Positions 7,348 through 16,559 of a DNA stretch of 64,000 nt are shown piece after piece. Position 1 is the first letter of the stretch. Every line of letters begins with the position of its first letter. The translations under genes were made by a program, and so were the position numbers. The notes beneath the pieces were generated by a model. It saw only the letters and a program-made list of their open reading frames with translations. It ran no database searches and was not told the DNA's origin. Source of the stretch: CALNYZ01 sp942490945 (lineage in GTDB: Bacteria; Pseudomonadota; Gammaproteobacteria; UBA6429; Thiohalophilaceae); assembly GCA_942490945.1 (NCBI GenBank), contig CALNYZ010000018.1, forward strand, positions 558,001 to 622,000. The letters run 5' to 3'.

Positions 7348-8652
7348 TTAAAGCAAGCCTGATGATTTTATTTCAAGATAGCGATTTACAATATTGATTG
7401 CAAGCTGATCCGGATTGACATCCATAAAAAGTGCGCCACTTTGTTCGATTTTTCCATGCATTTTCGTTCGCGACTCAAGATACTGGTTTGTTGCGGCAAA
7501 CTTGATAGCATCATCGTAATTTTGTATTTTTGAATGCAGAATATTGTCGATGGATTTTTCCCGCATACTGGCAAGTAGTACCAGGTGACGTTTTTGTAAC
7601 AATCGAATAGCAGGCAGTAATTCATCTGCATCTTCATCACGCACATTGGTAAGCAGAATAACCAGCGACCGCTTGGTTTGTCGTTTCATAAAGTTGATTG
7701 CAGCACTCTCGTAATCCGGTGTTACCATGCTTGGTTGCAAGTCATAAATATTATTTAAAATCAGGTTGACACTTTGCAAGGATTTGCGTGGTGCAATCCA
7801 GCGTTGTTCGCCGCTGAACGTTAATAATCCTACGGCATCGCCTTGCTGCAATGCGATATGTGACAGGAGTAAAATGGCATTCAAGGTGTGGTCAAAATGA
7901 CTCAGGGTTTCATCGTGTGACAACATGCGTCGGCCACAGTCTACCAGGAACAGAATCTGTTGATCACGTTCCTCCTGGTAATCACGCGATATCAATTTTC
8001 TTAAGCGGGCCGTTGCCTTCCAATCGATCTGTCGAAACGGATCGCCCTCGCGGTATTCTCGTAATTGGTGAAATTCGAGTCCCTCACCACGGCGTCTTTT
8101 TTTCAGAACGCCCATTTGTGCGGCACGATTTTCTGTGGCCAACAAACTGTATTTCATGATGCTGGCAAAATTCGGGTAGACACGTACCTCAGTTATATTT
8201 GGTTGCAAGCGATTACGCAGCCAGAATCCAAGCATGGAGCGAATTCGATATTGCACCGCTGTGAACTGGCATGGGCCGCGCCTGGTTGGTTTAATCAGAT
8301 ATTCCAGTTGCGCCCAGTTGCGCTTTTGCAATGTGATGGCAAGAGGTAAGTGTTGTTGCTGACAATTTTCAGGATAGTGATCGTAAATGCGGATATGCAA
8401 TCGCATATTACTGTGGTTGTGAATTACCAATTGTACCGGCGTCCACGTGCCGAGGGACAGGGCAGGTAATACCTGTCGTTCGATCTCCAGTTTGGGTGTA
8501 GTCATCACGTACAACAGGTCGATACAGATGACTATCCATAACAATACAGATGCACTTTTCCAGATGCCCGTATAGTCAGGCCAGATTGATACCAGGATGG
8601 CGCAAACAAACCATATGAGAAGTACATAAACAAGCTGTTTACTCGGTATCAT
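7348..8652 (-). CDS. DUF58 domain protein of the MoxR module
   Basis: A 434-residue protein with two N-terminal membrane helices (about 1-45), a beta-rich periplasmic stretch and the hallmark DUF58 block REYREGDPFRQIDWKATAR, followed by a von Willebrand A-like domain. The usual MIDAS DxSxS is degenerate (LVDCGRRM), as is common in DUF58. These proteins occur with MoxR ATPases and are thought to form membrane-linked assembly or chaperone systems. It starts 12 bases after moxR and is probably translated with it. Confidence 0.88.
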   Translation of the reverse strand: MIPSKQLVYVLLIWFVCAILVSIWPDYTGIWKSASVLLWIVICIDLLYVMTTPKLEIERQVLPALSLGTWTPVQLVIHNHSNMRLHIRIYDHYPENCQQQHLPLAITLQKRNWAQLEYLIKPTRRGPCQFTAVQYRIRSMLGFWLRNRLQPNITEVRVYPNFASIMKYSLLATENRAAQMGVLKKRRRGEGLEFHQLREYREGDPFRQIDWKATARLRKLISRDYQEERDQQILFLVDCGRRMLSHDETLSHFDHTLNAILLLSHIALQQGDAVGLLTFSGEQRWIAPRKSLQSVNLILNNIYDLQPSMVTPDYESAAINFMKRQTKRSLVILLTNVRDEDADELLPAIRLLQKRHLVLLASMREKSIDNILHSKIQNYDDAIKFAATNQYLESRTKMHGKIEQSGALFMDVNPDQLAINIVNRYLEIKSSGLL

Positions 8653-8664
8653 ATTTTGGCTTAT

Positions 8665-9642
8665 TTATCCGCGCGGTGCCGCAACGCTATCAAGCACGGC
8701 TGATAAAATGGTATCGGGAGTTTGTCCTTCGATTTCCATTTCCGGTGCCAGCACAATGCGGTGTCGTAATGCGGGTAATGCGACATCCTTGACATCATCG
8801 GGTGTGACAAAGTCGTGTCCGCGCAACAATGCCATGGCGCGTGCCGCACGAATCAGGCCGATACTGCCACGCGGTCCTGCACCGACAGCCATCCCCGGCC
8901 AATCACGTGTTTGTCTGACAATTTGTACCGCATAATCCACGACGCGATCATCCACGGTCAGGCTCGCCGTCAAATGCTGCAATTCAAGAACCTGTTGTTT
9001 TGATAAGACCTGGTTAATACTGTTAACGTTAATGCTGTCACCAAGTTTGCCATGGGTAACGGATTTAACCAGTTGTGATTCTTCCTCTGCTTCGGGGTAG
9101 GCGATCAATACTTTTAACAGAAACCGATCCAGTTGTGCTTCTGGTAATGGATAGGTACCTTCCTGCTCAATCGGGTTTTGGGTTGCCATAGTCAGAAACG
9201 GCAGGTCCATATTCAGTGACTGACCTTCAATGGTTACCTGTTGTTCCTGCATGACTTCCAGCAAAGCAGACTGGGTTTTTGCCGGCGCACGATTGATTTC
9301 ATCAGCCAGCAAGATGTTGGTGAAAATGGGTCCTTTACGTAACTTGAATGATTCAGACTTTAAATCATACATTGCATGACCGGTGATATCGCTGGGCATT
9401 AAATCCGGAGTGAACTGGATACGCGCAAAATTACCATTAAAGGTTTTCGCCAGTGCACGTACCAGCAAGGTTTTACCCAGACCGGGGACACCTTCTACCA
9501 GAATATGTCCGGCTGCGAGTAGCGCTATTAATAGCTGGTCAACGACTTGCTGCTGTCCGATAACAGCTTTCGCTATTTCACTGCGGACAGTTTGTACCAG
9601 GGTGCTGGCTTCGGCCAGTGTCTTTGTGTTTATAGTTGTCAT
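8665..9642 (-). CDS. MoxR-family AAA+ ATPase
   Basis: A 325-residue cytoplasmic AAA+ ATPase. Walker A is GVPGLGKT (51-58), Walker B is ILLADEINRAP around residue 112, and the sensor region TQNPIEQEGTYPLPEAQLDRFL is typical of MoxR. MoxR proteins act as chaperones that load cofactors or assemble complexes, working with von Willebrand-type partners; here DUF58 is encoded next to it. The ATG overlaps the DUF4350 stop by 4 bases. The target of this system is unknown. Confidence 0.93.
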   Translation of the reverse strand: MTTINTKTLAEASTLVQTVRSEIAKAVIGQQQVVDQLLIALLAAGHILVEGVPGLGKTLLVRALAKTFNGNFARIQFTPDLMPSDITGHAMYDLKSESFKLRKGPIFTNILLADEINRAPAKTQSALLEVMQEQQVTIEGQSLNMDLPFLTMATQNPIEQEGTYPLPEAQLDRFLLKVLIAYPEAEEESQLVKSVTHGKLGDSINVNSINQVLSKQQVLELQHLTASLTVDDRVVDYAVQIVRQTRDWPGMAVGAGPRGSIGLIRAARAMALLRGHDFVTPDDVKDVALPALRHRIVLAPEMEIEGQTPDTILSAVLDSVAAPRG

Positions 9643-10862
9643 AGCTTGTTCCTGATCGTGCTTAAGGTTTGCATGGTTTTTATAAATTCAAGTTCTTTAA
9701 TTGCGTGCCTGATCCCGAATGCCTTTGCGACATCATTATGTGGAAGCTTGCAGTGTGTCGCAAGCTTATCGATTAATTGCGGTTCTTTTAATTGCAACCA
9801 GTGTGGTTGGGTTTTTCCAAGAATATCCAGTATAGCCTGCTTGCTAGCCTGTATAAGCGCATGTTGCTCCTGGGTTTGCCAGAGAAAATTTCCGGCTGCC
9901 TGTATATGTTCCGTAAGTTCACGTCGAGAAGGGGATGATGCCGGCAAACGGGCACCAAAACGGGGAGCCGCATAGAGAATCCAGAAAAGTATCAGGATAA
10001 TAAAACTGATAACGGCGTATTTGGCATGCTTATACAGGAGTTTGTATAGCGGGGGCATGTCGTCAGTCAATATCAGCCATATTTTCGGGTGTGTTTTGCC
10101 AGGGTTAACCAGATGCCAGAGAAAACTTGCATGATCATATTTATCAATCTGTTTGTTGGTGAACATGCGCAGGGTATTCAATACCGTTACTCTGCCCTTG
10201 CCAACTTCAAGTTCAATGATCGTGTCACCTGTACCATCAGTCACTGACCAGATAGCCGGGTATTCTTCGCTGTCGTTCTTCAAATAGAACAGTTTACTCA
10301 TGCGAATTTCTTTTGCTTCACCATTTTCCGTTACCTTGGCCATTAAGGTGTTTTTCTGTTTTTTGTTATCTATATTTTTTTCTTTTTCGTTATCATTTCC
10401 CAGCAGATTAGCGATAGTATCTTCCATTTCCTCAGCATTATGTTTCGGTTTGTCATTGTCGGTTACAGTTTCAATCCCGAGTTCATCCAGTAAATAGTCA
10501 GTACGGTTCGTATCGCTTTTATATTTGAATGCACGAATGACCAGATGACCACCGGATTTAACCCAGTCAATCAGGCTGTCGACACGCTCTGGTCCGATAT
10601 CAAAGCGACGGGTTGGAATCACCAGTACGTCAGTGGGCGGCGGCAAGTCACCCATGCTTAACAGACTGCTTTTGTAGTCGACCTGGTGTCCGGTCTTGTC
10701 GAGAAAGCGAATCGCAGCGAGATAATTATTCAGCAGTGCTTCGCCCGAATAGCCTGAATTGACTTCACGTTCGACACGCTCATAGTTTGTGAAGTACCAG
10801 TACAAGCCGAGTCCTGTCAGTACAGTTACTATCGCAAGTATGATACTGATACGTGATCTCAT
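9639..10862 (-). CDS. DUF4350 domain membrane protein
   Basis: I choose ATG 10862, giving 407 residues, because it forms an ATGA overlap with the DUF4129 stop; an upstream in-frame start would overlap by 40 bases. The protein has an N-terminal helix (about 5-22), a soluble region including PPPTDVLVIPTRRFDIGPER and SGGHLVIRAF typical of DUF4350, a charged low-complexity insert, a second helix, and a cytoplasmic C-terminal domain. DUF4350 proteins are regular members of MoxR operons. Their biochemical role is unknown. Confidence 0.82.
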   Translation of the reverse strand: MRSRISIILAIVTVLTGLGLYWYFTNYERVEREVNSGYSGEALLNNYLAAIRFLDKTGHQVDYKSSLLSMGDLPPPTDVLVIPTRRFDIGPERVDSLIDWVKSGGHLVIRAFKYKSDTNRTDYLLDELGIETVTDNDKPKHNAEEMEDTIANLLGNDNEKEKNIDNKKQKNTLMAKVTENGEAKEIRMSKLFYLKNDSEEYPAIWSVTDGTGDTIIELEVGKGRVTVLNTLRMFTNKQIDKYDHASFLWHLVNPGKTHPKIWLILTDDMPPLYKLLYKHAKYAVISFIILILFWILYAAPRFGARLPASSPSRRELTEHIQAAGNFLWQTQEQHALIQASKQAILDILGKTQPHWLQLKEPQLIDKLATHCKLPHNDVAKAFGIRHAIKELEFIKTMQTLSTIRNKL

Positions 10863-12400
10863 GTTTGCGCCTTGAAGTGTTGTGTCCATTCCTGACACAA
10901 TGTCTGTAAGGTCTGGATATCAGGCGGGCGTTGTGCATAGGCGATCAATTGCCAGTTAAACGTCAGCAGTTGGAAAAAATTTAATGTACTGGTGGAGAGA
11001 TTATGTTCCTTACGTGTAACGGTACGGATACAATCTCCTTCTGTAGCGCTGCCTTTCAGGTTTATCCCCAGATTGTGAATAAAGTGACTTAACGCACCGC
11101 GATATAACAGGCTGACTGCGGCATGCAATTTTCCTTCGCTAATAAGTTGCATGGCAGTCTTTGCAAGATCATCTGGCAGGCTTTCTGGAGAGACTTCCAT
11201 ACCGAATAAATAGGCTGTTTTGGTTTCTGAAGTTGTTTCTCTGTTGCGCATATTCAGATTCGGCAGCCACATAAAAAATGCAATGGCAAGAATAGCAATC
11301 AATGCCAATGCAGCTATCCATATCAGAGCTTGTGTGGTGACACCTAGTAATTGTGACAAAACTCGAATCATATTCAGCAACCAGTCCATATTGGTAACGT
11401 CACTCTCTTCTTTCTTTTTATCTTTTTCATCAGGCTGTTTCTTGCGCCAGTACATTTCTTTTTTCTTGGTGCCAAATTCCTCTGCCGATTTCACTTCGGT
11501 AATGATTTGTTTTGCTTCTGCATTGCTTATGTTTGTAGATGTTTTTGCCTGACTCTCACCCGGCATGCTGAATGATCCAACAAGGAAAATCGCAAACAGC
11601 ATCACGGTGACATGTCGTGAGCGGTTTTTTGCGGATTCCAGGGTAGGGCGTAATAATTCTGCCGTGCGTGTTGCGATACGACGAAAGGCAATTTCAATGT
11701 CCCATCCTTCCAATTGTGTGCGTCGATTTATATATAGTGCAAAACCGGCAGCGCTATAGAACGGTCCGATGACCAGATGCGCGAACAATATTGAGCCGGT
11801 AATAATATATTGTGCAACTAACGGGTTTGAGCCGGTAAAAAAATCAAGAAAATATCGTTGTAATAAGTGACCGGGAATAAAAAGCATGATCATGCCAATG
11901 AGAGACAGAGTGAGGAGCACTTCAAATAAAAAACAGGCGATGGTGAGGTTTACTGCCGTGCCCATGGTCTGTTTTTGCAGAACCCGCGCACGCTCGCGTC
12001 GGTTCTTGCCCTTTAAACCTTCCAGTTGCTGGATTGGCCAATTAAAGGAGCGGCCAAGATCAAACCGATAAATAGTGAGAGCGGGGATAAACCTGACCAG
12101 CCAGAGTTTGGGTAAGGCTTTTAATGTCTGGCTTAATGTGGGTGTTTCACCGAACACTCTGCGACTCACTATATATAATGGTATACGCTCATAGAGTGGC
12201 TTGCACAGCCAGATGATGAATGCCGCGAGCAGCGGGTGTCCCCAGAGTGCGCCATAAATTATCAGGGCGAACGGTAATGTCGTTATCAACCATGCTTTAT
12301 AGACAGGTTGCCACCACTGCTGCACCATCCGAAATCCGAGATCAATCGCTTCCCAGTCCTTGCGTGGGCGTATCGCAACGGAAACATTATCCAGCTGCAT
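10859..12400 (-). CDS. DUF4129 domain membrane protein
   Basis: A 513-residue polytopic protein. The N-terminal half has about five hydrophobic segments; a lysine-rich linker is followed by another helix and a C-terminal DUF4129 domain recognisable from AVSLLYRGALSHFIHNLGINLKGSATEG. DUF4129 proteins occur in MoxR/DUF58 clusters. The ATG overlaps the SpoIIM-like gene by 14 bases. The long N-terminal membrane region is larger than in minimal DUF4129 proteins and may be a fused subunit. Confidence 0.8.
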   Translation of the reverse strand: MQLDNVSVAIRPRKDWEAIDLGFRMVQQWWQPVYKAWLITTLPFALIIYGALWGHPLLAAFIIWLCKPLYERIPLYIVSRRVFGETPTLSQTLKALPKLWLVRFIPALTIYRFDLGRSFNWPIQQLEGLKGKNRRERARVLQKQTMGTAVNLTIACFLFEVLLTLSLIGMIMLFIPGHLLQRYFLDFFTGSNPLVAQYIITGSILFAHLVIGPFYSAAGFALYINRRTQLEGWDIEIAFRRIATRTAELLRPTLESAKNRSRHVTVMLFAIFLVGSFSMPGESQAKTSTNISNAEAKQIITEVKSAEEFGTKKKEMYWRKKQPDEKDKKKEESDVTNMDWLLNMIRVLSQLLGVTTQALIWIAALALIAILAIAFFMWLPNLNMRNRETTSETKTAYLFGMEVSPESLPDDLAKTAMQLISEGKLHAAVSLLYRGALSHFIHNLGINLKGSATEGDCIRTVTRKEHNLSTSTLNFFQLLTFNWQLIAYAQRPPDIQTLQTLCQEWTQHFKAQT

Positions 12401-13409
12401 GAGTTACTCCGGATTTGTTACGTGGGCGTATAATACGGTACTGTCTGCCGGAAAATATAAAATACACAAATGTGAGCGACCACATAAATATACCTACCGC
12501 ATATTTAATTTGTGGGTCGGCCAGGGTTTTTGAAGACCAGAAGGCTTCAATGAAGGCGGCCATCATGGTCATGGTCATGGCGCCATACATGATGTTGAGA
12601 CTTATTTTCGCGGCATCTTTGAGTGCCTGCGCGCGCGATTTTCTGCCGGGGGCGATAAGTGCAAAGCCAAGTTTCAGACCGGCCGCACCGGACAAGGTAA
12701 TAGCTGTTAATTCAAATGCACTATGCCCGGCGACAAATGAAAACAGGGGAGTACCAAAGTCGATGTGAATCAGGTATCCAAAAACAGCGCCAATATGCAA
12801 GCCGTTGTATACCATAAAAAAGATACTGCCTATGCCAAAGAGAATACCACCGGCGAAGGTTTTAAAATCAATACTGACATTGTTGTATATATAAAAACCG
12901 AACATATAAAAATCATCATCCGCATCGCGGGCGCGACCGACATAGCCACCGTCCGGATTGTACATGCTGCGAATGCGTTCTACGGATTCCGGATCAATAA
13001 TACTGTAAACAAAATCCGGCGATAACTGTATGGCCAGTACGACAGCAATAAAAGGCCCGTAAAATAACAGGTGGCAAAGTAGTACCAGCCATTTTTCCTG
13101 CCGAATCAAACGCGGAAAATCGACAAAAATATATTGCATCAGGCTGTTACCGGAAATCTTGCCCTGACCATAAATATGTTGGTGACCGCGTAATACAAGT
13201 TGATTCAAATAATCGACCAGATAGGCTGAATAATGTCGTGATTGTGCCAGTGATAAATGATGACAAAGTTGTCGATATAGATGCGGGATCTGGTTGGTAT
13301 GCGGTACGACAGTGGTCAATTCAGTATCCAGTTTTGCCTGTGACTTGAGCCAGGCTTCAAATGCGTCCCACTGCGGCTGATATTTGCTGACAAATTTATC
13401 CTGATTCAT
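12387..13409 (-). CDS. SpoIIM-like (stage II sporulation protein M, DUF95) membrane protein
   Basis: A 340-residue protein with a soluble helical N-terminus of about 110 residues and a membrane domain containing GGILFGIGSIFFMVYNGLHI and AGHSAFELTAITLSGAAGLKLG, the hallmark of SpoIIM-like proteins. Outside spore formers these are standard members of the MoxR module and not sporulation genes. An ATGA overlap links it to the RDD gene. Confidence 0.87.
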   Translation of the reverse strand: MNQDKFVSKYQPQWDAFEAWLKSQAKLDTELTTVVPHTNQIPHLYRQLCHHLSLAQSRHYSAYLVDYLNQLVLRGHQHIYGQGKISGNSLMQYIFVDFPRLIRQEKWLVLLCHLLFYGPFIAVVLAIQLSPDFVYSIIDPESVERIRSMYNPDGGYVGRARDADDDFYMFGFYIYNNVSIDFKTFAGGILFGIGSIFFMVYNGLHIGAVFGYLIHIDFGTPLFSFVAGHSAFELTAITLSGAAGLKLGFALIAPGRKSRAQALKDAAKISLNIMYGAMTMTMMAAFIEAFWSSKTLADPQIKYAVGIFMWSLTFVYFIFSGRQYRIIRPRNKSGVTHAAG

Positions 13410-14089
13410 CGGCGCCCCATCATCCAGTTGGCATACTGAACCAGTTTGTTTGTCGCGGCATCATTTTTTGCGTGCGTCAAATCAGTGAGTATGTTTGCAA
13501 GTTCAGCACAGCGTTCAGGGTTAAGTGTAGATGCACGTTCTGCGAACTGAATAATTGACTTTTGTTCAACTGCATTGAGCGTAACCGGTGGTGCCTGTGG
13601 TGATAGCTGTGGTATATCAAGTGCGGAACCCAGGTCGTGTTGATATACAACGAGTGTGCCAGCGCCGATATCGCCAAGTCGTTTAAATTCCGCATTGCAT
13701 AACATTGTTACCAAACCAAAACCGTAAAATAACGGTATAAAATCGACTGCGCGCAGCAAGTTACGTATGAAAGATGCCTGCCAGGTGACTTCGCTGCCGT
13801 TTTCCATGACAACCCGGATGGCCAGCGCTTTTTTCCCCGGGGTCATGCCACGTTTACGCACTTCAAAATAAATTGGATAGAACCATTCGATAACAAAAAT
13901 TGCAATTAATGTCATGCCACCGCCAAAATTGCCAAAAAAACTGAGAAAAAAAGACATGGCAAAGTATATGGCTGCGCGAATCAGAAAATCGATAAACCAG
14001 GCATATGCACGCACAACTGGCCCGGCGATGCGCAGTGAAAGTTCCACGCCTTCGGGTGTTTCAATATTACGATAACTGTCAACTATCAT
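13406..14089 (-). CDS. RDD family membrane protein heading the MoxR module
   Basis: A 227-residue protein with three or four membrane helices in the first 150 residues and RDD hallmarks (AYAWFIDFLIRAAIYF, RGMTPGKKALAIRVV, WQASFIRNLLRAVDFIP), then a soluble helical tail. RDD proteins are small membrane proteins of mostly unknown function; some have been linked to ion transport. It is the first gene of the tightly overlapping set RDD, SpoIIM, DUF4129, DUF4350, MoxR, DUF58, so the promoter probably lies in the 78 bases upstream. Confidence 0.85.
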   Translation of the reverse strand: MIVDSYRNIETPEGVELSLRIAGPVVRAYAWFIDFLIRAAIYFAMSFFLSFFGNFGGGMTLIAIFVIEWFYPIYFEVRKRGMTPGKKALAIRVVMENGSEVTWQASFIRNLLRAVDFIPLFYGFGLVTMLCNAEFKRLGDIGAGTLVVYQHDLGSALDIPQLSPQAPPVTLNAVEQKSIIQFAERASTLNPERCAELANILTDLTHAKNDAATNKLVQYANWMMGRR

Positions 14090-14167
14090 TATTTTAATTT
14101 ACAAAAAATTTAAGTTTTCAATTCTGCTGCGAATCCGGATATACAGAACAGGCACTTGCTTGTTGAT

Positions 14168-14722
14168 TTATCTTTCCAGCTGTTGAGCCTGTTTCGCTTT
14201 CTCGATATAACCATTATAGGCAGGTATGGCAATGGCAGCTAAAATGCCAATTATGGCAATAAAAATGAATGGGGCGAGCGCGGCCATAATGATTACCCCA
14301 GCACCGTTTGGTTTGGGTGGATTACCATACGTGTTTTTTTCTTTTGTGCCGGGTACAAACAGAAATATCAAAATGCCAAACGGGATCAATGTCAACAGCG
14401 ACAGCCAGCCAGATACATTAAAATCATGGCTACGTTGAATGGTGAAAATAAAATATAATACAAGTACACCCAGCATAATGACAAGGGTAATTGCACCAGC
14501 CACAAATGCAGAAGCAGGATTGTCGGGAGATGCGAAAACAACAGCCATTGTAATTATGGTTGAGATGAGATAACCAAGCAGAGAAAACCCGAAAGTATAA
14601 GCGAGATAACGAACTCGACCTAATCTCCCGCTCAGATTGAAAAATCGTACTTCAGAGTATATTTCCGGATTTGTTGTCTCGACATTACTTTGTGGGCTGC
14701 GATACTGATTTGGTTGATTCAT
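14168..14722 (-). CDS. DUF805 membrane protein with an N-terminal NQYRSP motif
   Basis: The start at 14722 is preferred because GGGGGACAGG directly upstream serves as a ribosome-binding site; an ATG five codons earlier lies inside that site. The protein is about 184 residues. After NQPNQYRSPQSN comes FFNLSGRLGRVRYLAY, the DUF805 entry motif, then four to five helices with the DUF805 IQRSHDFNVSGW and VPGTKEKNTYG motifs. The C-terminal helix (AAIAIPAYNGYIEKAKQ) resembles a type IV pilin N-helix. The function is unknown. Confidence 0.82.
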   Translation of the reverse strand: MNQPNQYRSPQSNVETTNPEIYSEVRFFNLSGRLGRVRYLAYTFGFSLLGYLISTIITMAVVFASPDNPASAFVAGAITLVIMLGVLVLYFIFTIQRSHDFNVSGWLSLLTLIPFGILIFLFVPGTKEKNTYGNPPKPNGAGVIIMAALAPFIFIAIIGILAAIAIPAYNGYIEKAKQAQQLER

Positions 14723-14863
14723 GGCCTGTCCCCCCATCGTATTATAATTAGCATTGTGACATTGATTATATCGAATGTCGTATTAAAATCGATATTTAAT
14801 ATAGAATTACTTTTTCAGTATATTGTTAGTTTAAACATGTGATAATCGTCTACACTGGTTGAT

Positions 14864-15349
14864 ATGTCGAAAAATCCCTACGCCAGCCCACAAGTGCAAG
14901 TCAAGCCGGTTTTGCAGGAGCAGTCTGCCTGTCGTTTGGCAAGTCGAAGACAACGTGTATTTACATTGTTGTGGGATTTGCTGTTTTGTTATATTTTTTT
15001 GCAAATACTGTATACGTTATTTTTTTTATTCAGTCTGAATGGCCAGCTATTACGGCAATATCCGATTGTCAGCTATTTGATTGCGCTATTTCTGTATTAC
15101 CTCATTCAGGAATCGATCTGGAATACTACCATTGCGAAATCAGTTATGGGAACCAGGGTTGTCACCGTTTCAGGTGATTCTCCCGGTTTTATGCAGATTC
15201 TTTTTCGTACAGCGTTGCGATTTATTCCGATTGATTTTTTATCCTTTCTGGGGAATCCGGTGAAACGAAATGAACATGCGCAAGCCTCACCTGTTGGTTG
15301 GCATGACAGATATTCCAATACACGGGTTATCGACATTCGCACTATTTAA
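14864..15349 (+). CDS. RDD family membrane protein with an N-terminal NPYASP motif
   Basis: A 161-residue membrane protein that begins SKNPYASPQVQ and has RDD features: RLASRRQRVFTLLWDLLFCYI and AKSVMGTRVVTVSG followed by FRTALRFIPIDFLSF. About three helices are predicted. It is divergent from the DUF805 gene at 14722 and 15 bases upstream of the BPSS1780-type gene, so the latter two are probably co-transcribed. Its opening motif is shared with both neighbours. Confidence 0.75.
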   Translation: MSKNPYASPQVQVKPVLQEQSACRLASRRQRVFTLLWDLLFCYIFLQILYTLFFLFSLNGQLLRQYPIVSYLIALFLYYLIQESIWNTTIAKSVMGTRVVTVSGDSPGFMQILFRTALRFIPIDFLSFLGNPVKRNEHAQASPVGWHDRYSNTRVIDIRTI

Positions 15350-15364
15350 TATAAGGACAAGGTT

Positions 15365-16135
15365 ATGAGTAATGAAAATCCGTATCAGACACCCTCGGCA
15401 ATTATTGATGTGGAGCATGATGAAACTATCCTGAGCGAACCTCGACGTGTCGGTGCCGGCAGCGGCTGGACCTGGATAGCCGATGCATTTCGCCTGTTTG
15501 CGAAGAGTCCGTTGATATGGATAGTGAACACAATACTGTTCCTGGTGCTTATGATTGTTACTGCTTTTATTCCTTTTTTGAATAATGTTCTTGGACCAAT
15601 CTTTACCGGGGGATTCATGCTGGGTGCACGTGCGCTGGATAACGATGAACCGCTGGAAGTAAATCACCTGTTTGCCGGATTCAGTAATGAAGGCGGCAAG
15701 CTTGCGATAGTAGGTTTGCTGTATCTGGCAGGCATTTTTATACTGTTTGTGTTAATAGCTATCATTATGCTAATTGGCATGTTTTCGATGGGTATATTTG
15801 AAACCATGGTCGCACAGGGTGGCACACCCGATCCGCAGCTGTTTCTCTTCCTGATGGCCATTTTTTATTTGTTATTTTTTGCCTTACTCATGCCTCTGCT
15901 CATGGCGTACTGGTTTGCACCCGCACTGGTCGTTTTCCATAAAAAAGATTCCATGGAAGCTATGAAACTGAGTTTTGTTGGATGCTGGCGAAATATGCTG
16001 CCGTTTCTGGTTTACGGAATCGTCGGTCTGGTTTTATTAATACTGGCCAGCCTGCCATTTTTTCTTGGCATGATAGTGATGATACCTGTGCTCATCGCGA
16101 GCATGTATACGGCTTACAAGGATATTTATACGTGA
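15365..16135 (+). CDS. BPSS1780-family membrane protein with an N-terminal NPYQTP motif
   Basis: A 256-residue polytopic protein with about five helices. It starts SNENPYQTPSA, and its body (GWTWIADAFRLFAKSPLIW, GPIFTGGFMLGARALDNDE, MPLLMAYWFAPALVVFH) matches the BPSS1780 family of proteobacterial membrane proteins. No function is known for the family. An ATAAGGACAAGG upstream provides a ribosome-binding site. Confidence 0.75.
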   Translation: MSNENPYQTPSAIIDVEHDETILSEPRRVGAGSGWTWIADAFRLFAKSPLIWIVNTILFLVLMIVTAFIPFLNNVLGPIFTGGFMLGARALDNDEPLEVNHLFAGFSNEGGKLAIVGLLYLAGIFILFVLIAIIMLIGMFSMGIFETMVAQGGTPDPQLFLFLMAIFYLLFFALLMPLLMAYWFAPALVVFHKKDSMEAMKLSFVGCWRNMLPFLVYGIVGLVLLILASLPFFLGMIVMIPVLIASMYTAYKDIYT

Positions 16136-16196
16136 TCGACAATTCACACTATACGGCAGTTTCAAGCAGATTATAAAATTGAAGTAACGGCCATCA

Positions 16197-16559
16197 TTAT
16201 GTGCTGGAGCCAAATGAAGGTTCAGTGCTGTTTCTTGGACTCGGTACACCTGCTATCTTGCAGCCCTGATTAACCGGTCCATTGGGAAACAAGGTGTACA
16301 GATATTTTAATCCGCCTTTGGCCGCGAATTTAACATCAAGTACCTGTGTCAATGTTCGGGCGTGTTTTGTCGGACCAAAATCCTTGTAATGTTTACGTAA
16401 ATAGTCAATCATTTCCCAGTGCGCAGGCGTTAATTCAAGCCCTTGTTGTTTCGCAATAGATATTGCCGTTTCTTTATTCCAACCCTGATAGTCAGGATCC
16501 TCCTCGTGAATGCCAAATACAAAACTTTCTTTCTCTGCGTCTGTTAATTCTTGCATCAT
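16197..16559 (-). CDS. DsrC/TusE-family sulfur carrier-like protein lacking the terminal cysteine
   Basis: A 120-residue protein that aligns with DsrC/TusE along its length (ELTPAHWEMIDYLRKHYKDFG, then GGLKYLYTLFPNGP and CKIAGVPSP). In DsrC two cysteines on the C-terminal arm carry sulfur: CysB, and CysA eleven residues later at the penultimate position. Here CysB is present as C100, but residue 111 is Ser and a nine-residue tail follows. Canonical TusE keeps CysA instead. The protein cannot therefore form the usual intramolecular disulfide or trisulfide and may be a regulator or a specialised carrier. It converges with the BPSS1780-type gene. Confidence 0.85.
   Translation of the reverse strand: MMQELTDAEKESFVFGIHEEDPDYQGWNKETAISIAKQQGLELTPAHWEMIDYLRKHYKDFGPTKHARTLTQVLDVKFAAKGGLKYLYTLFPNGPVNQGCKIAGVPSPRNSTEPSFGSST

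Noticed and set aside
12387..13409. Sporulation function from the SpoIIM-like protein
   Set aside because: Homologues are standard members of MoxR modules in non-sporulating bacteria and no other sporulation gene is present.
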